From NCBI GenBank assembly GCA_030426465.1, contig JAUHYK010000009.1, positions 1-64,000 on the forward strand: a DNA stretch of 64,000 bases, given 5' to 3'. This DNA comes from Alphaproteobacteria bacterium. GTDB lineage: Bacteria; Pseudomonadota; Alphaproteobacteria; Caulobacterales; Parvularculaceae. Position numbers and translations under genes: made by a program. Position 1 is the first letter of the stretch; every line of letters starts with the position of its first letter. The notes under the pieces are model-generated. The model ran no database searches, was not told the origin of the DNA, and saw nothing but the letters and a program-made list of their open reading frames with translations. Below, one piece after another: positions 36,910-47,223 of the stretch.

Positions 36910-37134
36910 ATGGCTAAACCATTTTTCCGCCGCCGCAAAACCTGTCCGTTCTCCAGCGATAACTCGCCGGCGATCGACTACAAGGATCCGAAACTGCTTC
37001 AGCGTTTTGTTTCCGAACGCGGCAAGATCGTTCCGTCGCGGATTTCCGCCGTCTCTCACAAGAAGCAGCGTGAACTCGCGCGCGCCATCAAGCGCGCCCG
37101 TTTCCTTGCGCTTCTTCCCTACGTATCGGAGTAA
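36910..37134 (+). CDS. rpsR: 30S ribosomal protein S18
   Basis: The 74-residue protein has the core [12 protein letters not shown] and a positively charged C-terminal [11 protein letters not shown]. It starts with [12 protein letters not shown], a short form usual in alphaproteobacteria. It pairs with S6 on the 30S platform. It begins 18 bp after rpsF and stops 5 bp before rplI. GGAAAGG is 7-13 nt upstream. Confidence 0.97.
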   Translation: MAKPFFRRRKTCPFSSDNSPAIDYKDPKLLQRFVSERGKIVPSRISAVSHKKQRELARAIKRARFLALLPYVSE

Positions 37135-37139
37135 GCACG

Positions 37140-37739
37140 ATGGACGTCATTCTCCTCGAACGGGTCGAAAATCTCGGCCAGATGGGCGATGTTGTCAAAG
37201 TGAAGGCCGGCTATGCGCGGAACTTCCTTTTGCCCCAGAAAAAGGCGCTGCGCGCCAATGACGACAACAAGAAGGTCTTTGAGGCTCAACGCGCCGATCT
37301 TGAAGCGCGCAACCTCGAACGCAAGAAAGAAGCCGAACAGGTTGCTGAGAAAATTGATGGCGCATCCTTTGTCGTCATCCGGCAATCCTCTGAATTGGGC
37401 GTTCTTTACGGCTCCGTTTCAAGCCGCGACATCGCGGAAGCGGCGTCGGAAGGCGGTTTCTCTATTGAGCGCGCGCAAGTGCGTCTCGACAAGCCGCTCA
37501 AAGCCCTCGGCATCGCGACGGTTCGCGTTGTCCTCCATCCGGAAGTCGATGTGAAGATCAACATCAACATCGCACGCTCTGCAGATGAAGCTGAACGTCA
37601 GGCGCGCGGCGAAAACGTCCTCGCCAGCCCTGAAGATGAAGCCGAAGAAGAACAGGCGGCTGAAGCCGCTCCTGAGTTCTTCGACGAAGACTCAGGCGCC
37701 GCCGTTGAAAACGCGGATGAAGAAAAAACCGAAGAATAA
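37140..37739 (+). CDS. rplI: 50S ribosomal protein L9
   Basis: The 199-residue L9 has the RNA-binding N-domain ([26 protein letters not shown] start, about 1-50), the long connecting helix (about 50-80) and the C-domain with L-G-V-L-Y-G-S-V-S. It is about 50 residues longer than E. coli L9 because of an acidic Glu/Asp/Ala C-terminal tail (about 155-199), a common feature of the class. It sits at the L1 stalk base. The operon terminator follows 70 bp later. Confidence 0.96.
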   Translation: MDVILLERVENLGQMGDVVKVKAGYARNFLLPQKKALRANDDNKKVFEAQRADLEARNLERKKEAEQVAEKIDGASFVVIRQSSELGVLYGSVSSRDIAEAASEGGFSIERAQVRLDKPLKALGIATVRVVLHPEVDVKININIARSADEAERQARGENVLASPEDEAEEEQAAEAAPEFFDEDSGAAVENADEEKTEE

Positions 37740-37807
37740 CAAAATAACATAAAAGAGCTTTTGCAACAGCGAAGGCTCTCCCCACCTCAAAAGGTGGAAA
37801 AATATAA

Positions 37808-37840
37808 ACGCCGGCTGTCTTCTCAGCCGGTGTTTTTTTT
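37808..37840 (+). terminator. Terminator of the rpsF-rpsR-rplI operon
   Basis: CCGGCTG (37811-37817) pairs with CAGCCGG (37824-37830), extended by A-C-G against T-G-T, and is followed by eight T. A second small hairpin, CCACCT with AGGTGG, lies 17 bp upstream. dnaB begins 15 bp after the T run, so dnaB either relies on read-through or has a promoter within this stretch. Confidence 0.85.
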
Positions 37841-37854
37841 GATCTAAGGGCTGG

Positions 37855-39339
37855 ATGGCTGACGGCGCAACCAATGCACCCAATAAAAATCAGGGTACGG
37901 AGAATAAACTCCCCGTAAGCCTTGATGCTGAACAGGCGATCCTGGGCGCTATTCTGTTCGATAACGAAATCTTTTACCGGGTCTCCGTATTCCTGAAGCC
38001 CGAACATTTTTTCGATCCCGTTCATCAGCTCATCTTTGAAGCGGCTGGCGATCTGATCAACTCAGGCCGCCTCGGCTCTCCGGTGACGATCGACACCTAT
38101 CTCGCCACCAAACAGGGCTATCTCGACGCGGGCGGCAAGCGTTATCTGGAGACGCTCGCGGCGAATGTGCCGTCGACGTCCGGCGCAACAGACTACGCCA
38201 AGATCGTTTTCGATCTCTCCGTTTGCCGGGGCCTCATGTCTATCGGCTCGGAAATGTCGGAACGCGCGAAGATTGCAACGCTCGAGGATTCGCCGTCACA
38301 ACAATTACAGGACGCGGAACAGGCGCTCTACAAACTCGCCGAAACCGGAAAATATGGCGGCGGTTTTAAAACATTTCGCGCCGCCATCACCGAAGCGATT
38401 GAGCTTGCAAACGCCGCCGTCAAGCGTGACGGCGGTCTGGCGGGCGTCTCCTCCGGTCTTCGCGATTTCGACCGTATGCTTGGCGGCCTTCACCCGTCGG
38501 ATCTCATCATTCTCGCCGGCCGTCCGTCCATGGGTAAAACCTCGCTTGCAACCAACATCGCGTTGAACGCAGCGAAGGCGCACAAGACCGAGAAACAGCC
38601 CGACGGCGCCATGAAGACGGTTGAAGGCGCCGTGGTCGGCTTTTTCTCACTGGAAATGTCGGCCGAACAGCTCGCGACGCGGATCATCGCCGAGGTTGCG
38701 GAAGTCTCCTCCTCCGCGATCCGCCGGGGCGAAGTCGATCAGGAACAGTTCGACAAGATTTATCACGCCGCGCGCGAACTCGAAAAGCTGCCCCTTCATA
38801 TCGATGACACGGGCGGCCTCTCTATCGCGCAGCTTGCCGCCCGCGCCCGCCGCCTTAAGCGCCAGCATGGGCTTGGCCTGCTGGTTGTCGACTATCTCCA
38901 GCTCCTGACGGGCTCAGGACGGCGCAATGACGGCCGTGTGCAGGAGATCACGGAAATCTCCCAGGGGCTCAAAACCCTTGCCAAAGAGCTGGATGTGCCG
39001 GTTATCGCCCTCTCCCAGCTTTCTCGTCAGGTCGAAGCGCGTGAAGACAAACGCCCGCAACTTTCCGACCTCCGGGAGTCAGGCTCAATCGAGCAGGATG
39101 CTGACGTCGTGCTCTTTGTGTATCGCGAAAAATATTATCTCGGCCGTCAGGAGCCGCGCGAAGGCACCGAAGAACATATGAAATGGCTCGCGCGTCTGGA
39201 CGAAGTCGGCGACACCGCCGAAGTCATCATCGGCAAGCAACGCCATGGGCCCATCGGCAAGGTCGATCTTCATTTCGAAGAAAAATTCACGAAATTCTCC
39301 GACCTTGTCGACGATCGCTATGGCGGCGGCGGGTATTAG
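37855..39339 (+). CDS. dnaB: Replicative DNA helicase DnaB
   Basis: The 494-residue hexameric helicase has the N-terminal domain (about 20-120) with L-D-A-E-Q-A-I-L-G-A-I-L, the linker that binds primase, and the RecA-type ATPase domain. Walker A is G-R-P-S-M-G-K-T-S-L near 222, then F-S-L-E-M-S with the glutamate, Walker B L-L-V-V-D-Y-L-Q-L near 340, and the arginine finger region. It opens the fork and recruits DnaG (3783-5774). AAGGG lies 5 nt upstream of the ATG. In this class dnaB is usually followed by alr; here 6 kb of accessory genes are in between. Confidence 0.98.
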   Translation: MADGATNAPNKNQGTENKLPVSLDAEQAILGAILFDNEIFYRVSVFLKPEHFFDPVHQLIFEAAGDLINSGRLGSPVTIDTYLATKQGYLDAGGKRYLETLAANVPSTSGATDYAKIVFDLSVCRGLMSIGSEMSERAKIATLEDSPSQQLQDAEQALYKLAETGKYGGGFKTFRAAITEAIELANAAVKRDGGLAGVSSGLRDFDRMLGGLHPSDLIILAGRPSMGKTSLATNIALNAAKAHKTEKQPDGAMKTVEGAVVGFFSLEMSAEQLATRIIAEVAEVSSSAIRRGEVDQEQFDKIYHAARELEKLPLHIDDTGGLSIAQLAARARRLKRQHGLGLLVVDYLQLLTGSGRRNDGRVQEITEISQGLKTLAKELDVPVIALSQLSRQVEAREDKRPQLSDLRESGSIEQDADVVLFVYREKYYLGRQEPREGTEEHMKWLARLDEVGDTAEVIIGKQRHGPIGKVDLHFEEKFTKFSDLVDDRYGGGGY

Positions 39340-39345
39340 GCGCCG

Positions 39346-39750
39346 TCACGCAGGCGAAGCCGCCGTCGCCTCAATCTCGATCAGCATATCCGGGGCGCCA
39401 AGCTGCGCCACAGGAATCAACGTTGCGGCGGGACGATGCTCGCCTAGCGCTTCCAGTTGCGCGGCGTGATACGTCTTCATGCGCTCCACATCATAGCCGA
39501 CGATAAAAACCGTCAGCCGGACGATATCACCGATCTGCGCGCCGGCGCTTTCCAGCGCGATGGAGATATTTTGAAAGACCTGCCGCGCCTGTTCTTCAAA
39601 ATCGGATGACAGTTTTCCATCCGCCGCGAAGCCGCCCTGCCCGGCGAGGAAAATCATCCGTGCGCCGGGGTCCACCACCGCCATTTGTGAGAAGTGAAAA
39701 TGCGTCGGATCAATCAATCCGGGCGGATTTGAAAAATGTGCAGCGGACAT
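39346..39750 (-). CDS. RidA-family protein
   Basis: The start at 39750 is chosen over a long upstream frame; it gives 134 residues, the normal RidA size, beginning M-S-A-A-H-F-S-N-P-P-G, with GGGGAG upstream. RidA features include Q-x-x-x-x-F-Q-N-I (interface), V-R-L-T-V-F-I-V-G and R-P-A-A-T-L-I-P-V-A-Q-L. In canonical RidA a conserved arginine that binds the carboxylate of 2-aminoacrylate sits in the R-P-A-A-T motif; it is present. Members deaminate reactive enamines from PLP enzymes. It ends convergent with dnaB, 6 bp from its stop. Confidence 0.85.
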   Translation of the reverse strand: MSAAHFSNPPGLIDPTHFHFSQMAVVDPGARMIFLAGQGGFAADGKLSSDFEEQARQVFQNISIALESAGAQIGDIVRLTVFIVGYDVERMKTYHAAQLEALGEHRPAATLIPVAQLGAPDMLIEIEATAASPA

Positions 39751-39842
39751 AAGCGGGCTCCCCAAAGGCTTCGTTGCAGAACTCGATTGTTCTCTGAAAC
39801 CTATCGGGCGCCGGAGCCGCGCACAATAACAGCCCTCTGCGG

Positions 39843-40280
39843 CTAGCGATCCATCGCCGCTTGCGCGCCGCCTTCGGGCATTTCGGGGAAACTTGTCAGC
39901 GACGCGTCCATCACATCCCATTTCGGCGCACGACTGGCGTATACAATCATTTGCGGTGTCACCTGGTCGGGATCGTCCAGGCTCGACGCCCGCAGGAAAA
40001 TCATTCCCGGCATGCCGGAGTTTTTCGAATAGATCGCACAGCCGCATTCCGGGCAAAAGGAACGCGCCACCTTGTTGCCGCTATCAGCCGGATGGGCGTA
40101 GCTTTTCACCTCGCCCGTCACCGACACATCGTTTTCGGGCATCGCTATATGGGTGCCGTGCCCCGTGCCGCTCGCCTTCCGGCAATGGACGCAATGGCAG
40201 TGCCCCACAAAGATGGGTTCGCCTTGCGCTGCATAAGTCACGGCACCGCAAAGGCAGCCGCCTGTCATCGATTTCGTCAT
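39843..40280 (-). CDS. GFA family zinc protein (glutathione-dependent formaldehyde-activating-like)
   Basis: The 145-residue protein has the GFA/CENP-V metal motifs: G-G-C-L-C-G-A-V near 8-14, H-C-H-C-V-H-C-R-K near 27-35, and S-F-C-P-E-C-G-C near 74-81, giving two zinc sites as in Gfa. Gfa itself adds formaldehyde to glutathione in Paracoccus, though later work questioned catalysis, and most family members are uncharacterised. It is 44 bp downstream of a YciI-like gene on the same strand, and the RidA gene follows, all of which may be one minus-strand unit. Confidence 0.85.
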   Translation of the reverse strand: MTKSMTGGCLCGAVTYAAQGEPIFVGHCHCVHCRKASGTGHGTHIAMPENDVSVTGEVKSYAHPADSGNKVARSFCPECGCAIYSKNSGMPGMIFLRASSLDDPDQVTPQMIVYASRAPKWDVMDASLTSFPEMPEGGAQAAMDR

Positions 40281-40324
40281 CGTAACCTGCGCTGAATTGT
40301 TTGGGTTGTGGTTTTAGCCGGGTT

Positions 40325-40615
40325 TTAACCAGACATGATTTCATAAAACCGGATGCTGGAGACATAAGGGTTCGACGCCGCCATTTTCTCGGCCTGTTCG
40401 GCGCTCTCCGCTTTCACGAGGAGATAGCCGGTGATGGAATCTGGCGCGAGCGGTAGCTCCTTGACGCCAGCGTCGGATATTTCCTTACCGTGCGGGAAAT
40501 GGCCCTGCTCGATGATATGTTCACCGATTTCATCGAACCATTTGTTCCACGCCTGCATGATTTCCGGCGTCGGCTTTTCAAAACCGTAAGTAAGGAACAT
40601 GAATTTCTTCAACAA
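40325..40615 (-). CDS. YCII-related (DGPF-type) protein
   Basis: A 96-residue ferredoxin-like alpha/beta protein of the YCII family: an F-M-F-L-T-Y-G start, W-N-K-W-F-D-E-I-G-E-H-I-I, and the middle K-A-E-S-A-E-Q-A-E-K-M-A. In YciI the active-site His-Asp pair is involved in hydrolysis or dechlorination-like chemistry; only the family is certain here. It is the promoter-proximal gene of the RidA/GFA/YCII group and divergent from the TetR-family regulator at 40721, with a palindrome between them. Confidence 0.8.
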   Translation of the reverse strand: MLKKFMFLTYGFEKPTPEIMQAWNKWFDEIGEHIIEQGHFPHGKEISDAGVKELPLAPDSITGYLLVKAESAEQAEKMAASNPYVSSIRFYEIMSG

Positions 40616-40662
40616 CGCCTCCTCGCGCTTGATTGCGCGCCAAGTCTTGCATGGCTCAAAAA

Positions 40663-40676
40663 ATGTTCAAGAACAT
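40663..40676. promoter_or_regulatory. Palindrome ATGTTCAAGAACAT, candidate TetR operator
   Basis: Inverted repeat ATGTTC with GAACAT and a 2-bp centre lies in the 105-bp divergent gap between the YCII gene and the TetR-family regulator. Flanking A-rich and T-rich bases extend the symmetry imperfectly. Position and symmetry fit autoregulation and control of the YCII side. Confidence 0.5.
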
Positions 40677-40720
40677 ATTTTGAAAAGCGGCTATGGTTTC
40701 GGCGATGAAGGAGAAAGCCG

Positions 40721-41323
40721 ATGCCCTACAGCCCGGACCACAAACAGAAGACACGCGCGCGCATTGTTGAATGTGCGCGAATTTTGTTTAACCGCCATGG
40801 ATATGAAATCGTCAGCATCGATATGGTGATGGCCGAGGCTGGGCTTACGCGCGGCGGATTTTATAACCACTTTAAAAACAAGGAGGAGTTGTTCACCGCG
40901 GCGGTTTCAAGCTTCCTGATGGGCCGCGGCGCTCAATGGCGGGCGGCGGCAGGGATTGATCCCGCAAATCCGGCGCCGGAAATGGCGTCGCAGATGATCG
41001 CCGGATATCTTTCGCCAGAGCATTTAGGCGACCTTGACGGACAATGCCCTATGATCGCGCTTCCTTCGGATGTCGCGCGCAGCAAGCCAGAGGTGCAGAC
41101 GGCGTATCAGGAACTTTTGACGGCTATGGTCGGTCTGTTTGAAACCAGCCTGAAAGAGCGCGCAAAAGAAAGTAGCAATGACGCCCGTCGAAGCGCCCTT
41201 GTGCTGGCGGCCCTGTGTGTCGGCGGCATGGTGCTGGCGCGGACATTGCCGAATTCGGAACTCGCTGATGAAATCCGAAACACCGCGCATGACGAAGCCC
41301 AACGCCTTGCATACGCCTCCTGA
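40721..41323 (+). CDS. TetR/AcrR-family transcriptional regulator
   Basis: The 200-residue regulator begins with a helix-turn-helix: R-A-R-I-V-E-C-A-R-I-L-F-N-R-H-G-Y (about 10-26), then the recognition helix G-L-T-R-G-G-F-Y-N-H-F. The C-terminal ligand domain is helical and not recognisable by motif. It is convergent with the GST gene (9 bp between the stops) and divergent from the YCII gene, so a regulator of the small detoxification genes nearby is plausible but inferred. Confidence 0.88.
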   Translation: MPYSPDHKQKTRARIVECARILFNRHGYEIVSIDMVMAEAGLTRGGFYNHFKNKEELFTAAVSSFLMGRGAQWRAAAGIDPANPAPEMASQMIAGYLSPEHLGDLDGQCPMIALPSDVARSKPEVQTAYQELLTAMVGLFETSLKERAKESSNDARRSALVLAALCVGGMVLARTLPNSELADEIRNTAHDEAQRLAYAS

Positions 41324-41332
41324 GCGCTCCGG

Positions 41333-42136
41333 TCAGATCGCCAGCAGCGCCTTCACCTCCGGCCATGATTGAGCGCCATTGGCGCGCATCTGCGCTGTCA
41401 ATTCGTCTGGCATCCATTCGATAAACGCCGGGTGAAATGTAGGACGCGCCCTGACCCGCTCGAACCACGCCTCAACGCGCGGCAATCGTCCGTCACGCCA
41501 GACGCCTTCACAGGAAAGCGCGGCCAGCCGGTTAAGATAGGGCGCAAGCGCCACATCGGCGATAGTGAACGCATCGCCCGCAAGCCAGCGATGATGCTCA
41601 AGCGCCCCCTCCATCTTTTTCAGGTAAGTATCATAGACGCGGATTTTGTCTGCAGCGCCGGGCGCGGCGAGCCCTTCATGAATCCATTTCCATTTGAGTT
41701 CACGCGCCGCACGCCCGTCCGCCCCCGCGCCTTTTAAAAAATCTTCAAAGGAGCCGGCGCCGTTGCGCAAGATCATGTGACGATGTGAAAGCACATAAGT
41801 CAGCGCCGAACAGGCGGGATGCAATTCCTCATCCACCGCTTTCGTCCAGAGCCGGGCCTTCGCGCGTTCGATTGCACCCTTTGGAAAAAGCGGCGGCGCC
41901 TCGGGGAACGCATCTTCGAGATACTCGCAAATGACCGTCGATTCCAGAATCACTTCGCCATCATGAACCAGCGTCGGCACGACCGCCTTCGGATTGATTT
42001 TTAAATAGGCCGTGTCGAACTGTTCACCTTTCAGGATGTCCACATAATGGCCAGTCCAGTCGAGGTCTTTTTCCGCAAGTGCGAAACGAACTTTCGCCGC
42101 GCAAGCCGATGACCCGTGATGATAAAGCTCGAGCAA
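41333..42136 (-). CDS. Glutathione S-transferase family protein
   Basis: The frame runs to 42244 but the likely start is a TTG at 42136: it has AAAGGAG 8-14 nt upstream and gives a product beginning L-E-L-Y-H-H-G-S-S-A-C-A-A-K-V-R, exactly the start of the thioredoxin fold. The first turn reads S-S-A-C-A-A, with Ser or Cys as the possible thiolate-stabilising residue, and V-V-P-T-L-V-H-D-G carries the cis-Pro. E-S-T-V-I-C-E-Y-L contacts glutathione. The C-terminal helical domain has F-T-I-A-D-V-A-L-A-P-Y. About 267 residues. The substrate is unknown; the gene is divergent from katG. Confidence 0.87.
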   Translation of the reverse strand: MLELYHHGSSACAAKVRFALAEKDLDWTGHYVDILKGEQFDTAYLKINPKAVVPTLVHDGEVILESTVICEYLEDAFPEAPPLFPKGAIERAKARLWTKAVDEELHPACSALTYVLSHRHMILRNGAGSFEDFLKGAGADGRAARELKWKWIHEGLAAPGAADKIRVYDTYLKKMEGALEHHRWLAGDAFTIADVALAPYLNRLAALSCEGVWRDGRLPRVEAWFERVRARPTFHPAFIEWMPDELTAQMRANGAQSWPEVKALLAI

Positions 42137-44785
<2,649 letters not shown>

Positions 44786-44824
44786 TCGCTGTTAATCGCG
44801 AGACAAGCGACGAACAATTGAGAC

Positions 44825-44856
44825 CGCCCGGCGCCGAAAACGCGCCGGGCGTTTTT
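44825..44856 (+). terminator. Rho-independent terminator of katG
   Basis: CGCCCGGCG (44825-44833) pairs perfectly with CGCCGGGCG (44843-44851), a 9-bp GC stem with a 9-nt loop, followed by TTTTT, 40 bp after the katG stop. Confidence 0.85.
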
Positions 44857-44926
44857 CATAGAGACGACATATTAAAATCGGAGGGACGCAGGGGGCGGCG
44901 GCAAGCATACACCCGTTTTGGAACCC

Positions 44927-44965
44927 GTGGATAAGTTTTCACCGCTTTTCTGATGGCCCTATAAT
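44927..44965 (+). promoter_or_regulatory. Promoter with the shared 16-bp element upstream of the alr leader
   Basis: GTGGATAAGTTTTCAC (44927-44942) is followed by 17 bp and then a perfect -10 hexamer TATAAT (44960-44965). The 3' part of the element lies where the -35 would be. The same 16 bases, at the same 17-bp distance from both flanking -10 hexamers, occur between guaA and the amidohydrolase (52685-52700). The element is an imperfect palindrome (GTGGATAA with GTTTTCAC) and its complement contains TTATCCAC, close to a DnaA box. Confidence 0.65.
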
Positions 44966-45321
44966 GCTCCCAGTCCGGACATTGAGAGGCGGTGTGGCCT
45001 GCCGTTCCCATCGGTCCGGATCGCAGCGCGCAGGGTAAGAAGCCAGCGTAACGGATGGTTTCTCATGCTGGCCGGTCGCAGAGTCCGGGCTTTCTCATGG
45101 CTCAACGTCTGGGGCGTAAAACCCTCCGGCGGTCATGATTACGGCCGGGCCCGCCGACGCTGAACAACGCTGCAAATGCGGGGCGTGATGCGCCCTTATG
45201 CTTCTATAGCGATGGACGTTTCACGCCCCGCGCCTCTCTGCCTTTTACGTTCGGGCTCATGTGAGCCGCGGCGGCGCTGGCGCTTGCCCTTTTCCCGCCG
45301 CAAAAAGCCCCTTAAAGCTCG
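44966..45321 (+). ncRNA. ORF-free structured region: putative ncRNA or long alr leader
   Basis: No open reading frame of 60 codons exists on either strand from 44786 to 45321, although GC-rich DNA elsewhere here is full of chance frames. From the strong promoter at 44960 the sequence has nested inverted repeats: TCCGGAC with GTCCGGA (44974-45020), GCCAGC with GCTGGC (45042-45072) and the perfect 11-bp GCGGGGCGTGA with TCACGCCCCGC (45178-45188, 45221-45231). TTTCTCATG occurs twice (45059-45067 and 45091-45099). It resembles no Rfam family I can name with certainty. It could be a stand-alone sRNA or the alr leader; no T-run terminator ends it before alr, which favours a leader. Confidence 0.45.
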
Positions 45322-46422
45322 ATGATGATGACCGCTGACCCAAAAACCGCACCCGCTCACGGACCAATCGCCGAGATCGATCTTTCCGCCCTTTGCGCCA
45401 ATTACGCGATGATCCGCGATGCAGCGCCGGAGGCGCGCGTCAGCGCAGCGGTGAAATGTAACGCTTATGGTCTCGGCCTCACCCCTGTCGCCAGCGCATT
45501 ATTCACGCGCGAGAAATGCGATGAATTTTTCGTCGCCTATCCCGAAGAAGGCGCCGCCCTGCGCGCCGCACTGAAAGACGCCGGGCCGCGCATCTATTGT
45601 TTCGCCGGACCGTCGGAAGAAACGCTTGCGCTTTATGAGCGCGTGCAAATGACACCCGTCATCAATTCGCTGACCCAGGCAGAGCTGTGGGCGAAACGCG
45701 GCGCCGGCCCCGCCGTGGTTCACATCGACACCGGCATGAACCGCCTCGGCGCGCCCATGAGCGAAGCACAGGCGATTGCCGAGACCATGTCGGGAGCTGG
45801 CCTCGAGGTCAGCATCGTCATGAGCCACCTCGCCTGCGCTTACGACCCGGCGCATCCGAAGAACAAAGACCAGCGCGAAAAATTTCTTGAAGCCGCGCAG
45901 CGCTTTCCCGGCGCACACCTTTCCCTCGCGGCCTCCGCCGGCGCATTGATGGACAAGTCCTATCAGTTCGATCTCGTGCGACCCGGGATCGCGCTTTATG
46001 GCGGCAGCCCCTTCGACGCTGACGACAAACGCATCAGCGATGTTGTGACCCTCAAATCCCCGATCGTTCAGTTGCGCGAGCTTCGGCCCGACGAAACCGT
46101 CGGCTATGGCGCGACCTTCACGGCATCCGCTCCGATGCGAATCGCCACCGTTTCCCTTGGTTATGGCGACGGTTATCCCCGCAACGACGCGCCAGCGGGC
46201 GCCGCAATCGTGAATGACGCCCTCGCGCCGATCGTCGGACGCGTCTCCATGGACTTCATCACGCTCGACATCACAAGCCAGAAGAATCCTGTAAAAATAG
46301 GAGATTATGCGGAATTCTTCGGCCCAAAACTGCGCCTTTTCGACGCCGCTGCAGCCACCCACCGCGTGCCCTATGACTTGCTCACAGGGCTTGGCGGGCG
46401 GATCGATCGCCGCTACCTCTAG
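45322..46422 (+). CDS. alr: Alanine racemase
   Basis: The 366-residue PLP enzyme makes D-alanine for peptidoglycan. The Schiff-base lysine is K45 in A-A-V-K-C-N-A-Y-G-L-G, where most members have V-K-A-N-A-Y-G-H-G. The second catalytic residue is the Tyr in G-Y-G-A-T-F near 258, with R and S-M-D-F-I-T-L-D-I in the C-terminal barrel. The start is one of three Met codons in a row (45322); the ribosome site is weak. It is followed by mlaE 20 bp later, and an ORF-free region lies upstream. Confidence 0.95.
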   Translation: MMMTADPKTAPAHGPIAEIDLSALCANYAMIRDAAPEARVSAAVKCNAYGLGLTPVASALFTREKCDEFFVAYPEEGAALRAALKDAGPRIYCFAGPSEETLALYERVQMTPVINSLTQAELWAKRGAGPAVVHIDTGMNRLGAPMSEAQAIAETMSGAGLEVSIVMSHLACAYDPAHPKNKDQREKFLEAAQRFPGAHLSLAASAGALMDKSYQFDLVRPGIALYGGSPFDADDKRISDVVTLKSPIVQLRELRPDETVGYGATFTASAPMRIATVSLGYGDGYPRNDAPAGAAIVNDALAPIVGRVSMDFITLDITSQKNPVKIGDYAEFFGPKLRLFDAAAATHRVPYDLLTGLGGRIDRRYL

Positions 46423-46441
46423 ACGGTCAAGGGGAGCGTCC

Positions 46442-47215
46442 ATGAACATCTTTGCAATTACCGGCAGCGTCACCCTGGACGCCCTGCGCGAGACGGGCCG
46501 GATGGCGGTATTCGCCGGCCGCGGCGCTATCGCCAGCATTCTCGGCCCCTTTTACTGGCGCGCCTTTTTCTCCTCGCTCATCCGCATCGGCTTCACCTCA
46601 CTGCCGGTTGTCGGGCTGACGGCCGTTTTCACCGGCGCGGCGCTCGCCCTGAATATCTACGACGGCTCCCTGCGCTTCAACGCCGAAACCTTTCTGCCGC
46701 AAATTTTAGGCGTTTCCATTGTGCGCGAGCTGGGACCGGTGCTTGCAGCGCTGATGGTCGCCGGGCGATGTTCATCGGCCATGGCGGCGGAGATCGGCAC
46801 CATGCGCGTCACGGAACAAATCGACGCGATGTCGACGCTCGCCGTTGATCCCTTCAAATATCTGATCGCGCCACGGATTATCGCAACGACCCTTGCGCTG
46901 CCAATTCTCGTGCTCATCGCCGACATCATTGGCGTTTATGGCGGCTATCTCGTTGCAGTCTATGGCCTCGACTTTTCAGGTCCTGTTTTCATCCGCAACA
47001 TTTCCGAGTTTCTGCAAAATCGCGACGTTGTCAGCGGGCTTTTCAAGGCGGGTGTATTCGGCTTCCTCATCGCGGTGATGGGATGTTATTACGGCTATCG
47101 CAGCCGCGGCGGCGCACAGGGCGTCGGCGCCGCCACCCGCACCGCCGTGGTGGCCGCAGCCGTTTCGATCCTGGCGTCAAACTATATCATGACCTCTTTC
47201 CTTGTGGAGTTTTAA
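46442..47215 (+). CDS. mlaE: MlaE-family phospholipid ABC transporter permease
   Basis: With the start at the ATG 46442 (AAGGGGAG 5-12 nt upstream) the permease has 257 residues and five to six transmembrane helices, the typical MlaE length. The conserved A-A-E-I-G-T-M-R-V-T-E-Q-I-D-A and D-P-F-K-Y-L segment is diagnostic of the family (near 115-140). MlaE forms the inner-membrane core of the Mla retrograde phospholipid system. The frame runs upstream to 46307 within alr, but this is out of keeping with homologues. mlaF follows 8 bp later. Confidence 0.93.
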   Translation: MNIFAITGSVTLDALRETGRMAVFAGRGAIASILGPFYWRAFFSSLIRIGFTSLPVVGLTAVFTGAALALNIYDGSLRFNAETFLPQILGVSIVRELGPVLAALMVAGRCSSAMAAEIGTMRVTEQIDAMSTLAVDPFKYLIAPRIIATTLALPILVLIADIIGVYGGYLVAVYGLDFSGPVFIRNISEFLQNRDVVSGLFKAGVFGFLIAVMGCYYGYRSRGGAQGVGAATRTAVVAAAVSILASNYIMTSFLVEF

Positions 47216-47223
47216 TCAGACCC

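Noticed and set aside
44927..44942. DnaA-box-like TTATCCAC as part of a replication origin
   Set aside because: Only one such site is present at each locus, without an AT-rich unwinding region or clustering, and each sits at a promoter.
45014..45046. GGTCCGGA near AAGCC, reminding of SRP RNA
   Set aside because: The SRP core GGAAGGAAGCAGCC and its tetraloop are missing.
45082..45091. AGTCCGGGCT, identical to part of the RNase P RNA CR-I region
   Set aside because: The surrounding CR-I bases (GAGGAAAG) and the 3' CR-V region (ACAGAACCCGGCTTA-like) are absent, so this is not rnpB.
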